64,000 nt of DNA, from assembly GCF_009906855.1 (NCBI RefSeq), contig NZ_CP047650.1, forward strand, positions 3,286,001 through 3,350,000, written 5' to 3'. Made by a program: the position numbers and the translations under genes. The notes beneath the pieces were generated by a model. That model did not search any database. It had not been told where the DNA came from and saw only the letters and a program-made list of their open reading frames with translations. The DNA comes from Xylophilus rhododendri. Lineage in GTDB: Bacteria > Pseudomonadota > Gammaproteobacteria > Burkholderiales > Burkholderiaceae_C. Positions 41,449-50,222 of the stretch are shown one piece after another (position 1 is the first letter of the stretch; every line of letters starts with the position of its first letter).

Positions 41449-44448
41449 ATGGCGACAATGAAAGACAAGGCCAACTTCCTGGCCGGCACCGCGGGCCTGG
41501 CGCAGGACATCGGCAAGGAACTGGTCAAGCGCGAGGCACGTGCCCAGGTGCTCGACAGCCTGGTCGGCCAGGGCCTGGACAGCTCGCGCGACGAGCTGCG
41601 CGCGGCCATGACCTTCAGCGTCAAGCGGCGCGACAGCAAGAAGGAAGTCCAGTCCATGGACGAGCGCGGCCAGCGCAAGTCGATCGAGACCGAGGACGCC
41701 CGCACCAAGTACGAGTCGCTGGACCCCAAGGTCGCCAAGCGCGTGACCGACGCGCTGGGCAAGATCCTGGTGCTGCGCGACAAGATGGCCGCCGCCAGGG
41801 ACGACGCGGGCCAGCCGGTCTTCACCACCCAGGACATGATCGACGAGCTGTTCACCCCGCTGGTGCGCGAGGGCCTGCTGCCCGAGACCCTGGTGATCGA
41901 CGGCTACAGCGAAGTCGCGGTGATGCTGCGCGAGGTCATGGGCTCCTTCCGCGGCATGCTGAAGAAGCAGGAAGACGACAAACGCGAGGCCGCCGCCAAG
42001 GCCGAGGCCAATTACCACAACGCCGGAACCAAGATGGAACGGCTCGCCAGCCTGGGCACCAAGGCCAAGGGCTTTGCCGAGGGCCAGATCGACACCCTGG
42101 CCGGCAAGGTCGGCATGACACCCGAAGAGCTGATGCGGGCCAAGACGATCACCACCAAGAGCCTGTCCACCGCCAAGTCGGTCTACGGCGCCTACAAGGC
42201 CGGCGTGGCGCTCGACAAGACGCTGGACGGCACCGTCAACCCGCAGCTGCTCAGCACCAAGATCGGCAAGATCAGCGCGCCCACGCACCTGGTGTCCTCG
42301 GCGCTGACGCCGGTGATCGGGCAGCTCAAGAACATTCCCGAAGGCCCGCTGACGGCGGTGCTGGCCGAGGTGGAGCAGCAGCTCACCGCCGCCGGCCTGA
42401 AGATGGACGAGGTGGTGCGGGTCTCCGGCGACAAGATGGTCGAGGTGCTCAAGGGCTTCGCCAAGCTGATCGAGACCGACGGCGTGAACATCACACGCGA
42501 CGTGGTGAGTGTGCTCAAGAGCAGCATCTCCGGCGGCATCGGCCTGGGCGGCTCGGCCGGCGGCCGCGCCGGCACCGAGGGCGACATCGACAAGGCCGTG
42601 CGGCGCGGCGAGCTGCGCTCGGGCGCCCACGAGCTGGCCGACCGCATCGAGCAGGCGCTGCGCCAGGCCCTGTTGCCCCGCAGCCCCGCCGCCTCCGACG
42701 CGGTGGGCGGCGCCTTCGCCAGCGCCTTCGATGCCGATGCCCTGGTGGACCTCGTGGAGCCGGCGCTGGGCGGCTCGCCCGACACCCCGCCGCAGGCCAC
42801 CGAGGTGGTGGCGCTCATCGGCAAGGCCATGGAAAAAGCCGTCGGCAAGGCGCACCGCGACCTGGCCCCCTTCGGCACCCAGCTGGCCAAGGCCTACCAG
42901 GGCGCGGCGGGCGGCGAGGTGTCGCGCCTGGGCGGCCTGTTCAAGAAGGGAAGCCTGGCGGATCCGTCCGGCGTCTTCGGCCAGCTCGTCAAGCCGGCCG
43001 GGGAAGCCGCCGAATCGGTGTTCGGCTCCGATGCCTTCCTGCAGGCGATCGCCGGCGACGAGGTCGGCGAAGGCATCAGCGCCGCCGCCAAGGAACAGAA
43101 CGCCGGCCAGGAAGTGGAACTGGAAGAAGCCAACGAGGAACTCGATGATTTCGAGCGCCAACTGGTGCTGATCGACGAAGGCGGCATGGCGCTGGCGCGC
43201 CAGCAGTCGCTGGACGTGCTGATCGCGCAGGTCAAGGCCGACCAGCGCGACCTGGAGATCGTGCTCAAGGTGGGCTCGCTGCTGTCGGGCGCCGGTGGCG
43301 CCATCACCAAGCTGGGCACCGATTCGAAGAACGTCTCCATCGGCCAGCACATCGCCGAGCAGACCGCCGGCACCGTCGCCAAGACGGCCGCCAGCCAGGT
43401 GGCCGGCTCGCTGATACCGGCGCTGCAGGCGGCCGAGCTGGTGATGAAGATGTCCGTCACCATCGTCAAGATCGCCCGGCGCGCGGAGCTGGCCAGCAAG
43501 TTCAGCGCCGACGTCGGCAAGGCCCGCAAGGCCGGCAGCATGCTCATGCCCTCGATCGAGAACTTCTACTCGGCCAAGGTCACCCAGCAGGTCTACGCCA
43601 GCATCGAGCTGGCGCTGCAGACGGTGCAGCTGGCCGGCACCATCTGCGCCAGCGTGCCGGAGCCGATCACCATGGCGGTCGGCAAGGCGCTGACCGCCGC
43701 CAGCCAGGCGGCCGAGGCCGGCCGCGACCTGGCCAAGACGGTGCAGGACGAGGTCATGCTGCGCAAGGGCTGGAAGATCACCCTGGCCGCCATGAACAAC
43801 CCCGCCAACCGCCGCGCCGGCCTGGACGCCCTGCGCCACAACGCCACCCTGGCGGTGCACTCCATCGCCTGGGCAGCCACCGACGGCAAGGACCCGATGG
43901 CGCGCGAGATCCTGCGCTCCTGCGGCGTGACCGCGCAGTCCCTGGCCGACTCGGAAAGCGACAAGGACAAGGTCATCGAATACCTGGAGACCCTGCTCGA
44001 GGAGGACCTGCGCTTCAAGGATTCGAGGAAGGTCAAGCTCGACTGGGCGCCCCAGCCCCTGCAGCTGAGCTACGCCGGCTGGTTCACCCTGAAGCAGCGC
44101 GCCCGCGGCGCCGAGCCGCCGCTGTCGGAGGACCCCACCGCCGACATCGACGCCGCGATGAAATTGCTCGACCTGCAGCCGCGCATCCACCTCATCCATG
44201 CGGATCCGACGCGCTACACGCCGGTGGAACTGCAAGGTTTCCACACCCAGGCCGAGAAGGCCGCCCGCCTGCTGGGCGCCTTCAAGCCGGTGGCCGCCGA
44301 CCGCATGGCCCATGCCGAGATGAAGCTGATGAGCGAGAAGCTGCGCGCCCAGGCCGAGGACCGGGCACGGGAGCTGTCGGTGCTGGTGGAGGAGGCCAAG
44401 GCTTCGGTGCCGGTGCCGGTGCCGGTGCCGGTGCCGGTGCCGGTCTGA
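41449..44448 (+). CDS. Uncharacterised 999-aa protein with amphipathic/hydrophobic middle
   Basis: No family recognised. The N-terminal 200 residues are charged helix. Residues ~610-730 are small-residue-rich and hydrophobic (VLKVGSLLSGAGGAITKLG, GSLIPALQAAELVMKMSVTI, ITMAVGKALTAASQAAEAG) and might insert into membranes. The C-terminus ends in six GTGCCG codon pairs (44407-44442), giving a Val-Pro tail. ATG 41449 is 13 nt after the preceding stop. Confidence 0.8.
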   Translation: MATMKDKANFLAGTAGLAQDIGKELVKREARAQVLDSLVGQGLDSSRDELRAAMTFSVKRRDSKKEVQSMDERGQRKSIETEDARTKYESLDPKVAKRVTDALGKILVLRDKMAAARDDAGQPVFTTQDMIDELFTPLVREGLLPETLVIDGYSEVAVMLREVMGSFRGMLKKQEDDKREAAAKAEANYHNAGTKMERLASLGTKAKGFAEGQIDTLAGKVGMTPEELMRAKTITTKSLSTAKSVYGAYKAGVALDKTLDGTVNPQLLSTKIGKISAPTHLVSSALTPVIGQLKNIPEGPLTAVLAEVEQQLTAAGLKMDEVVRVSGDKMVEVLKGFAKLIETDGVNITRDVVSVLKSSISGGIGLGGSAGGRAGTEGDIDKAVRRGELRSGAHELADRIEQALRQALLPRSPAASDAVGGAFASAFDADALVDLVEPALGGSPDTPPQATEVVALIGKAMEKAVGKAHRDLAPFGTQLAKAYQGAAGGEVSRLGGLFKKGSLADPSGVFGQLVKPAGEAAESVFGSDAFLQAIAGDEVGEGISAAAKEQNAGQEVELEEANEELDDFERQLVLIDEGGMALARQQSLDVLIAQVKADQRDLEIVLKVGSLLSGAGGAITKLGTDSKNVSIGQHIAEQTAGTVAKTAASQVAGSLIPALQAAELVMKMSVTIVKIARRAELASKFSADVGKARKAGSMLMPSIENFYSAKVTQQVYASIELALQTVQLAGTICASVPEPITMAVGKALTAASQAAEAGRDLAKTVQDEVMLRKGWKITLAAMNNPANRRAGLDALRHNATLAVHSIAWAATDGKDPMAREILRSCGVTAQSLADSESDKDKVIEYLETLLEEDLRFKDSRKVKLDWAPQPLQLSYAGWFTLKQRARGAEPPLSEDPTADIDAAMKLLDLQPRIHLIHADPTRYTPVELQGFHTQAEKAARLLGAFKPVAADRMAHAEMKLMSEKLRAQAEDRARELSVLVEEAKASVPVPVPVPVPVPV
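44407..44442 (+). repeat. Six tandem GTGCCG units at the 3' end of the 999-aa gene
   Basis: Six perfect copies encode (Val-Pro)6 directly before GTC and the stop. As a 6-nt unit, copy-number change keeps the frame and only changes the length of the tail. Confidence 0.95.
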
Positions 44449-44474
44449 TCCCGGGCACGGGTTAGATTCGACCC

Positions 44475-45614
44475 ATGCCCACCTTCCTGCACACCGCCGA
44501 TTGGCAGATCGGCCGCCTCTACGCCACCCTCCCGCCCGAAGACGCGGTGCCCCTGGCCGAGGCCCGCACCGCCGCCGTCGAGCGCCTGGCCGCGCTGGCG
44601 GTGCAGCATGGCGTGGATGCGGTGCTGGTGGCCGGCGATGTGTTCGATGCGCAGACGGTGTCCGACCGCACCATCCGCCGCCTCTTCCTGGCCATGGCGG
44701 GTTTCGCCGGGCCCTGGGTGCTGATCCCCGGCAACCACGATGCGGCGCTGGCCGAGAGCGTGTGGACCCGGGCGCGCCGCCTGGAGGTGGTGCCCGCCCA
44801 TGTGCACCTGGCCCTGTCGCCCGAGCCCCTGCTGCTGGAATGCCTCCGCACCGCCGTGCTGCCGGCCCCGCTGACCCAGCGCCACACCTACGGCGACACG
44901 ACGGCCTGGTTCGACACCGCGCCCAGCCCCGAAGGCTGGCTGCGCATCGGCCTGGCGCACGGCAGCGTGCAGGGCATCCTGGCCGACACCATCGATTCGG
45001 CCAACCCGATCGCGCCGGATCGCTGCCAGCGCGCCCGCCTCGACTACCTGGCCCTGGGCGACTGGCACGGCTGCAAACGCATCGACGAGCGCTGCTGGTA
45101 CAGCGGCACGCCGGAGCCCGACCGCTTCAAGGCCAACGATGCCGGCCAGGCCCTGCTGGTGCGCATCGATGCGCCGGGGGCGCTGCCGGTGGTCACGCCG
45201 CTGCCGGTCGGCCAGTTCGAGTGGCGCAGCCAGGCGGCCGTGCTGTCCGTGCCTTCGGATCTGGATGAACTGCTGGATGGCCTGCAGGCCCTGTCGCCGC
45301 AAACCGTGCTCGACCTGACGGTGCAGGGCCAGCTCACCCTGGCCGGCCAGCAGCGCCTGCAGGCCGGGCTGGACCAGGCCGCCGCGCGCATCCGCCACCT
45401 GGGCATCGACCAGGCCGGCCTGCGCATGACGCCGAGCGACGAGGATTTCTCTGCGCTGAACGTCGATGGCTACCTGGTGGAGATCCTGGCCGAGCTGCGC
45501 GCCGAACAGGAAATGCCGGACCCGGCCGGCCAGACCGCCCGCGACGCCCTGGCCCTGCTCGGCTCGGCCCTGCTGGAGCGTCCGGCCGCCGGCGGGCAGG
45601 GAGCCGCGGCATGA
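44475..45614 (+). CDS. SbcD/YhaO-like metallophosphoesterase (DNA repair exonuclease family)
   Basis: 379 aa. The calcineurin-like motifs occur in order: Asp9 in HTADWQIG, GDVFD (54-58), GNHD (86-89), LAHGS, and GDWHG. Motif I is D-x-Q rather than the usual D-x-H. With the next gene it forms a Mre11/Rad50-type nuclease-ATPase pair. It starts 26 nt after the 999-aa gene and overlaps the next gene by 4 nt. Confidence 0.87.
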   Translation: MPTFLHTADWQIGRLYATLPPEDAVPLAEARTAAVERLAALAVQHGVDAVLVAGDVFDAQTVSDRTIRRLFLAMAGFAGPWVLIPGNHDAALAESVWTRARRLEVVPAHVHLALSPEPLLLECLRTAVLPAPLTQRHTYGDTTAWFDTAPSPEGWLRIGLAHGSVQGILADTIDSANPIAPDRCQRARLDYLALGDWHGCKRIDERCWYSGTPEPDRFKANDAGQALLVRIDAPGALPVVTPLPVGQFEWRSQAAVLSVPSDLDELLDGLQALSPQTVLDLTVQGQLTLAGQQRLQAGLDQAAARIRHLGIDQAGLRMTPSDEDFSALNVDGYLVEILAELRAEQEMPDPAGQTARDALALLGSALLERPAAGGQGAAA

Positions 45615-48292
45615 GCCTGTACCTGAACCGCCTGCGGGTGCAGGAGCTGCGCCAGTTCCGCCAGCCCTTCGAGCTGCAGGACATCGAGCCCGGCCTCAAC
45701 ATCTTCGCCGGCCCCAACGAGGCCGGCAAAAGCACGCTGGTGCGCGCCATCCGCGCCGCCTTCTTCGAGCGCTACCGCTCGAAGATGGTCGAGGACCTGC
45801 GCCCGCGCGGCGATGCCGGCGCGCTGCCCGCGGTGGAGATCGACTTCACCCTGGACGGCCAGCCCGGCCGGCTGCAGAAATCATTTCTCGGCACCCGCGC
45901 CCGCTGCAGCCTGAGCCTCGGCGGCCAGACCTGGGACGGCGCCGATGCCGAAGACCACCTGGCCGCGCTGATCGGCTTCCAGTACGCCAGCAAGGGCGCC
46001 AGCAAGACCGAGCACTGGGGCATTCCCGGCCTGCTGTGGGTGGAGCAGGGCAGCGGCCAGGAACTCGCCGAAGCCGCCAGCCATGCACGCAAGCACATCC
46101 ACACCGCCCTGCAGGAGCGCATCAGCCAGGACAGCGCCGGCGCCCTGGCGGCCACCGGCGGCGACGAACTGCTCGCCCGCTTCGAGCTGCAGCGCAACGA
46201 GCTGCTGACCAGCGCCGGCAAACCGCGCGGCGCCTACCAGGAGGCCATCGCCCGCGCCGAGGAGCTGCAGCAGCGGCTCGCCGAGGTGACCGGCCGCATC
46301 GCCAGCTACCAGCAGCAGGTGGACCAGCTCGCCCGACTGCGTGCCCAGCATCTGCAGGACGAGCAGGACCGCCCTTGGGAGCCGCTGCGCGAACAGCTCG
46401 CCGCCGCCCGCCAGACCGAGCAGGCCCTGGCCCAGGCGGCCCGTCAGCTGGCCGATGCCGGCGCCGGCCTGCAGCAAATGCAGGGCCGGCGCGAGCTGCT
46501 GCTGCAGCAGATCCAGTCCCATGAGCGACTGCAGCAGCGCCTGGCGTCGGGCCAGCAGGAAGCCGCACTGGCGGCAGACGGCGTGCAGCAGGCCGGCCCG
46601 GCCGCCGCCCTGGCCCAGCGCCATGCCGACGAGGCCCGCGCCGCCGCCGACCACGCCCGCAAGACCCTGGCCCTGGCGCGCCAGGAGGCCACACGCACCA
46701 TGCTGCAGGCGCAGCAGCAGTCGGCCACGCAGACCCGCGACCGCCAGCAGCGCACGCTGCAGGCCGCGCTGGCCAGCCAGGAGGCGCTGGATTCACTGCA
46801 GGCCCAGGCGGCGGCCCACACCCTGGGCGAGGCGCAGCTGAAGGAACTGCGCCAGCTCGAACGCGGCTGGCAGGACCTGCTGCTGCAGCGCAAGGCCGTG
46901 TCCACCCGCCTGTCCTTCAAGCTGCTCGACGGCCAGGCCCTGGTGCTGCAAGGCGAGCCGGGCACGGACGAACGCCTGCAAGGTGAGGGCGAACGCCTGC
47001 TGGGCGAGCCGGTCCGGCTGCAGCTGCCGGGCCTGGGCGAACTCAGCATCACCCCCGGCGGGCAGGACCTGGCCGGCCTGGCCGCCCAATGCGAGGCCGC
47101 GCGTGTGCGGCTTGCCCAGCGCCTGCAGGCGCTGGGCCTGGTCGATGTGGCCCAGGCCGAAGCGCGTTTCGGGCAGCAGCAGGCCTTGCTTATCCACCTG
47201 CAGCATGCGCGGCAGGCGCTGCAGCAGGTCGCGCCCCAGGGCATCGCGCCCCTGCGGGACGGCCTGGCCCAGGCCGAGGGCCTGATGCAGTCCAGCCAGG
47301 AAGCCCTGGCGCAGCTGCCGCCCGCGCCGCCGCAGCCCGCGCCCGAACTGGCCGCCGCCGAGCGTGCCCAGGATGCGGCCGACCAGTTCGACCGCCAGGC
47401 CCGCGCCCTCCTGGCCGAGGCGCAGCAGGCCCAGGCCATCGCCCAGGCCGAGCACCAGTCGCGCGCCCGTGCGCTGGAGTTGCTGCAGGAGGAGCTGCGC
47501 GATCCGCAGCAGCAGGCCCGCCATGAACAGGCACAGCAGCAGCTGGGCGAGCTGGCGCAGGAGCTGCGGCTGCAGGCTGCGTTGGTCGAGGCCTTGACCC
47601 GGCAGCGCGAGCAGGCCCGGCCGGACATCGTGCAGCAGGACATCGCCCGGCTCGGCCGCAGCATCGCCCAGCTGGAACTGGCGCACGGCCAGCGGCATAC
47701 CGAGATCCAGGTGCTGGACCATGCCTTGCAGCAGGCCGGGGCGGCGGGGCTGGACGAGCAGCGGCAGACGGCCGATGGCGAACTGGCGCGTGCGCGGCAG
47801 CGGCTGTCGGAGCTGCAGCGGCGTGCGGCGGCGCTGGACCTGCTGTGCGGCAAGTTGCAGTCGCGGCGGCAGGCTGCGCTGGCGCAGTTGCGGGCGCCTT
47901 TGCAGCGGCATCTGGAGCGGTATCTGAAGCTTCTCTTCGCGCAGGGCCGAGTGACGGTGGGGGAGGGCCTCACGCCCGATGTGCTGGTGCGGCCTGCTGC
48001 TGGCGGCGGGGAGGATGCCGGGGTGTTTGCCTCGCTGAGCTTCGGGGCGCGGGAGCAGTTGGGGGTGATCAGCCGGTTTGCCTATGCCGATCTGCTGCGG
48101 GAGGCGGGGCGACCTACCTTGCTGATCCTCGACGATGCGCTGGTGCATAGCGATGCCGGGAGGCTGGGGTTGATGAAGCGGGTGGTGTTCGATGCTGCGC
48201 AGAGGCATCAGGTTTTGCTGTTTACCTGTCATCCTGAGGGGTGGCGGGATATGGGGGTTTTGGTTCGGGCTGTCGGGCTTGCTTCTTCTTAG
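45611..48292 (+). CDS. SbcC/YhaN-like ATPase
   Basis: 893 aa. The Walker A motif GPNEAGKST (about 36-44) lies at the N-terminus. The C-terminus has a signature-like SFGAREQLGVI and Walker B LLILDDALVHSD, with Asp where Rad50 has Glu. Between them lies a long Gln/Ala/Glu coiled coil. No CxxC zinc hook is seen in its middle, so arm dimerisation differs from SbcC. ATG 45611 overlaps the nuclease stop (ATGA). Confidence 0.88.
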   Translation: MSLYLNRLRVQELRQFRQPFELQDIEPGLNIFAGPNEAGKSTLVRAIRAAFFERYRSKMVEDLRPRGDAGALPAVEIDFTLDGQPGRLQKSFLGTRARCSLSLGGQTWDGADAEDHLAALIGFQYASKGASKTEHWGIPGLLWVEQGSGQELAEAASHARKHIHTALQERISQDSAGALAATGGDELLARFELQRNELLTSAGKPRGAYQEAIARAEELQQRLAEVTGRIASYQQQVDQLARLRAQHLQDEQDRPWEPLREQLAAARQTEQALAQAARQLADAGAGLQQMQGRRELLLQQIQSHERLQQRLASGQQEAALAADGVQQAGPAAALAQRHADEARAAADHARKTLALARQEATRTMLQAQQQSATQTRDRQQRTLQAALASQEALDSLQAQAAAHTLGEAQLKELRQLERGWQDLLLQRKAVSTRLSFKLLDGQALVLQGEPGTDERLQGEGERLLGEPVRLQLPGLGELSITPGGQDLAGLAAQCEAARVRLAQRLQALGLVDVAQAEARFGQQQALLIHLQHARQALQQVAPQGIAPLRDGLAQAEGLMQSSQEALAQLPPAPPQPAPELAAAERAQDAADQFDRQARALLAEAQQAQAIAQAEHQSRARALELLQEELRDPQQQARHEQAQQQLGELAQELRLQAALVEALTRQREQARPDIVQQDIARLGRSIAQLELAHGQRHTEIQVLDHALQQAGAAGLDEQRQTADGELARARQRLSELQRRAAALDLLCGKLQSRRQAALAQLRAPLQRHLERYLKLLFAQGRVTVGEGLTPDVLVRPAAGGGEDAGVFASLSFGAREQLGVISRFAYADLLREAGRPTLLILDDALVHSDAGRLGLMKRVVFDAAQRHQVLLFTCHPEGWRDMGVLVRAVGLASS

Positions 48293-48375
48293 TTCTTCTC
48301 CTTGGCGGAGGGCTGGTTCTCCTGGCGGAGGGCGGAGCTGGGGCTGCGCGCCCCAGACCGCGCTCACTTTCTTTG

Positions 48376-48381
48376 CTTCGC
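48376..48381. repeat. Target-site duplication, left copy
   Basis: CTTCGC, identical to 49660-49665. It is the centre of the palindrome ACTTTCTTTG, CTTCGC, CAAAGAAAGT, which the insertion split. Confidence 0.9.
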
Positions 48382-49659
48382 TGTATGGACCGGGGACATA
48401 GGTGACAGGTGTGCGATGACATGGTTGACACCTTCGGGCGAGCTGCCCGAGGGGAGAACAGACCATGCCCTGGAGCACCCGAGACACCATGAGCCTTCGA
48501 GAAGAATTCGTCAGCCTGGCCCTGCAGGACGGCGCCAACCGGCGCGAGCTGTGTCGGCGCTTCGGCATCAGCGCGCAGACCGGCTACAAGTGGATCGCCC
48601 GCTACAAGCAATTGGGCTCGAGCGGCCTGAGCGATCTGTCGCGACGCCCGCAGTCGAGCCCGGCAGCCACCGCCCAAGCGCTGCAGCAGGCCGTTGTCGC
48701 CCTGCGCCTGCAGCATCCGGCCTGGGGCGGGCGCAAGCTCTCTGAGCGGCTGCACACGCTGGGCCACCCGCGCCTTGCGCCGAGCACCGTCAACTCCATC
48801 CTGCATCGCCACGGCCTGATCTCCAGCGCCGCCAGTGCCGCGGCCACGCCCTGGCAACGCTTCGAGCGCGAGCGGCCCAACGCGCTCTGGCAGATCGACT
48901 TCAAGGGCCACTTCCCGCTGGCCTCGGGGCGTTGCCACCCCCTGACGCTGCTCGACGACCACTCGCGCTTCAACCTCGCCATCCGCGCCTGTCCAGGCGA
49001 GACCAGCCAGGCGGTCGAGCAGCATCTGGTGGACGTGTTCCGCCGCTACGGCATGCCCGAGCAGATCAACGCCGACAACGGCGCGCCCTGGGGCGTACCG
49101 AGCCAGCCCGGGCAGCTCAGCGGCCTGGCGGTCTGGTTGATCCGCTGCGGCGTGCGGGTGAGCTTCAGCAGGCCCTACCACCCCCAGACCAACGGCAAGG
49201 ACGAGCGCTTCCACCGAACGCTCAAGGCCGAGGTCCTGCAGGGCCGCGTGTTCAGCGATCTCGGCAGTGCGCAGCAGGCCTTCGACCTCTGGCGCGATGT
49301 CTACAACCAGCAGCGTCCGCACCAGGGCATTGCCATGCAGACGCCGATGAGCCGCTACCAGGCCAGTCCCCGCTGCTATCCCGAGGTGCTGCCGGAGATC
49401 GAATACGGTCCCGGGGACACGGTCATGACCGTGAAGTGGCTGGGCGAGCTGCGCTTCAGGGGGCGCCGCTACAGGGTGTCAAACGCACTGCGGGGCCTGC
49501 CCGTGGCCGTGCGTCCGCACGGCCAGACAGATGGCCTGTTCAACGTCTTCTTCATGCATCACTGGCTTCAGCAGATCGACTTGAGAGCGCACTGAATCAA
49601 CAGCAGAATGCGTCAACCATGTCTTCGTACATGTGTCAGCCATGTCCCCGGTCCATACA
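48382..49659 (+). mobile_element. IS481-family insertion sequence
   Basis: 1278 bp bounded by 48-bp terminal inverted repeats (48382-48429 and 49612-49659) with 6 mismatches, starting TGTATGGACCGGGGACAT. Flanked by the 6-bp duplication CTTCGC. It holds one intact transposase gene, so it could still be mobile. Confidence 0.95.
48465..49595 (+). CDS. IS481-family transposase
   Basis: 376 aa. N-terminal helix-turn-helix (REEFVSLALQDGANRRELC, RRFGISAQTGYKW) and an rve/DDE core: Asp in WQIDFKGHF, Asp in NADNGAPW, and Glu in GKDERFHRTLKAE. The start MPWST with an internal MSLREEF is typical of the family; MSLREEF (48489) is an alternative. The reading frame is intact. Confidence 0.95.
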   Translation: MPWSTRDTMSLREEFVSLALQDGANRRELCRRFGISAQTGYKWIARYKQLGSSGLSDLSRRPQSSPAATAQALQQAVVALRLQHPAWGGRKLSERLHTLGHPRLAPSTVNSILHRHGLISSAASAAATPWQRFERERPNALWQIDFKGHFPLASGRCHPLTLLDDHSRFNLAIRACPGETSQAVEQHLVDVFRRYGMPEQINADNGAPWGVPSQPGQLSGLAVWLIRCGVRVSFSRPYHPQTNGKDERFHRTLKAEVLQGRVFSDLGSAQQAFDLWRDVYNQQRPHQGIAMQTPMSRYQASPRCYPEVLPEIEYGPGDTVMTVKWLGELRFRGRRYRVSNALRGLPVAVRPHGQTDGLFNVFFMHHWLQQIDLRAH

Positions 49660-49665
49660 CTTCGC
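49660..49665. repeat. Target-site duplication, right copy
   Basis: CTTCGC directly after the right terminal repeat, matching 48376-48381. Confidence 0.9.
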
Positions 49666-49934
49666 CAAAGAAAGTAAGCAAAGAAAGGCGACCCGGCTGC
49701 GGGAGTCCCCCTCCTTCGGAGGGGGCACGCTGCGGTGCTCGCAAAAGCGGGGTCCACGACAACTCGCTTCGCTCAAACAGGTCGTGGCCCTGATCCGCTT
49801 TTGCTGCGCTCCTCACTCACCCGCAGACGGGACCCGGGGAGCGGGGGCAGCCACTGCTTCGCAGGGCGACGGGCCGTCGCTGCGCTCGGCCTCCACTGAA
49901 ATGCGGCCGATGACAAAGGGCGGGTTATTCAATC

Positions 49935-50222
49935 GGAGGCCGAGCGCAGCGACGGCCCGTTGCGCTGCGAAGCAGCCGCTGTCCCCGCTCCCGGGTCCCG
50001 TGAGCCCGAGAGCGAGGAACGGAGCAAAGGCGGATCAGGGCCACGACCTGTTTGAGCGAAGCGCAGCGTAGCGAGTTGTCGTGGACCCCGCCTTTGCGAG
50101 TACCGCAGCGGTGCCCGAAGGGCCTCGGGTGTCGGGTCGCCTTTCTTTGCTTACTTTCTTTGGCGAAGCAAAGAAAGTGAGCGCGGTCTGGGGCGCGCAG
50201 CCCCAGCCCCGCCCTCCGCAGG
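49935..50222. repeat. Right arm of the long inverted repeat
   Basis: Reverse-complement partner of the left arm, with a 40-bp unique spacer (49895-49934). It keeps the intact 26-bp palindrome at 50153-50178 and supplies the last ~23 codons and the stop of the RutR-like gene. The rest has no credible gene. Confidence 0.88.

Larger units (their letters stand above)
48331..49894. repeat. Left arm of a long inverted repeat (interrupted by IS481)
   Basis: Without the insertion the arm is about 286 bp (48331-48381 plus 49660-49894). It matches the reverse complement of 49935-50222 through many blocks, such as GGGGCTGCGCGCCCCAGACC, GGGTCCACGACAACTCGC, CAGGTCGTGGCCCTGATCCG and GGGCCGTCGCTGCGCTCGGC. 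The 49666-49894 part has no credible gene. Confidence 0.88.

Noticed and set aside
37011..44313. Two very long open frames opposite the 1439- and 999-aa genes
   Set aside because: Composition (Leu/Gly/Arg/His-rich) is the mirror of the coiled-coil genes; the forward frames have proper starts, spacing and coupling.
44407..44442. CRISPR or recombination repeat
   Set aside because: A 6-nt perfect tandem inside a gene is a simple repeat; there are no spacers or cas genes in the window.
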